This document shows positions 41,995 through 42,226 of a stretch of 42,226 nt of DNA, piece after piece. The notes under the pieces were generated by a model that did no database searches, was not told the DNA's origin, and was given only the letters and a program-made list of their open reading frames with translations. Position 1 is the first letter of the stretch; each line of letters opens with the position of its first letter. The translations under genes were made by a program, and so were the position numbers. This DNA is from Gemmataceae bacterium (GTDB taxonomy: Bacteria; Planctomycetota; Planctomycetia; Gemmatales; Gemmataceae). The DNA is taken from NCBI GenBank assembly GCA_003136315.1, contig PLDW01000127.1, forward strand, positions 1 through 42,226. The letters run 5' to 3'.

Positions 41995-42226
41995 GTGCGC
42001 CGTGGAAAGGCGGCGTCTTCCAGTGGGTGTGAATCCCACCCGGCAAACTTGATCGTTCCAGCCGGAAGCTATCGAAGCGACGGTGGAGGGAGGTAACAAA
42101 GCCGTCGGAGCCTTCGAGACAAATGTACCGTAAGGGGTGCAGCGAGTCGACAGGCCGCAACGCGAGTGAATGCTGAGCAGGCCTCGAAAGGTTTAATGTG
42201 GGAGCCGACCCGCCAGTTAATCGGGG
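41995..42226 (+). mobile_element. Probable 5' part of a group II intron (cut by window end)
   Basis: The segment starts GTGCGCC, matching the conserved GUGYG 5' end of group II introns. A hairpin (GTGGG 42023-42027, CCCAC 42035-42039, within CCAGTGGGTGTGAATCCCAC) and a GC-balanced structured stretch (GGAGGTAACAAAGCCGTCGG, GCAACGCGAGTGAATGCTGA) look like domain I. No reverse transcriptase is reached before the window ends. Upstream bases (TTAATT) could serve as IBS and TTAAT at about 42193 as an EBS-like partner; this is weak. Confidence 0.6.

Overview
The window looks like chromosomal DNA from a planctomycete, most likely of the Gemmata/Gemmataceae type. The reasons are its high GC content, three DUF1501 proteins, a DUF1549/DUF1553 cytochrome-like protein, a BlaI/M56 pair whose sensor carries a very long repetitive ectodomain, zinc-ribbon plus membrane-anchor proteins, and many small dispersed inverted repeats between genes. 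The assignment rests on family content; no rRNA or tRNA gene was seen.

Layout. 1-4.1 kb: a small zinc-ribbon protein, a REC-GAF response regulator, a composite inverted repeat, a subtilisin-like protease without signal peptide and a membrane protein. 4.1-9.7 kb: a membrane protein built of three copies of one module, quinolinate synthase (nadA), a helix-turn-helix protein, a translationally coupled DUF5678/retropepsin-like pair and a carbohydrate-binding-like protein. 9.8-14.5 kb: a BlaI repressor and a 1401-residue M56 sensor protease, with a visible promoter and operator-like dyad. 14.8-16.7 kb: an AAA ATPase overlapping a TOPRIM-like protein. 17.0-23.1 kb: a zinc-ribbon/TM protein diverging from a 1276-residue protein with TIR, RecG/Schlafen-type HATPase, STAND NTPase and TPR-like regions. 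23.2-26.8 kb: DUF1501 and DUF1549/1553 genes. 27.3-30.4 kb: a PDZ-M6 metalloprotease and a coupled SLATT-like/pYEATS-like pair. 30.4-35.5 kb: two DUF1501 genes and a redoxin/cytochrome/PHM/EF-hand protein. 35.9-41.4 kb: a LamG-metallophosphoesterase, an FtsX/MacB-type permease, a PlsC-like acyltransferase and a small unknown protein. The right edge holds what looks like the 5' end of a group II intron, next to a gene remnant.

The most interesting content is a loose cluster of immunity-like modules between about 14.8 and 30.4 kb: the AAA+TOPRIM pair, the four-part TIR/HATPase/STAND/TPR protein, and the SLATT-like/pYEATS-like pair. The TIR and SLATT-like genes are each preceded by an extended -10 element of the form TGGTAnAAT, which also occurs upstream of the acyltransferase gene. 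Functional statements come from motifs read by eye and family knowledge; no database search was possible.
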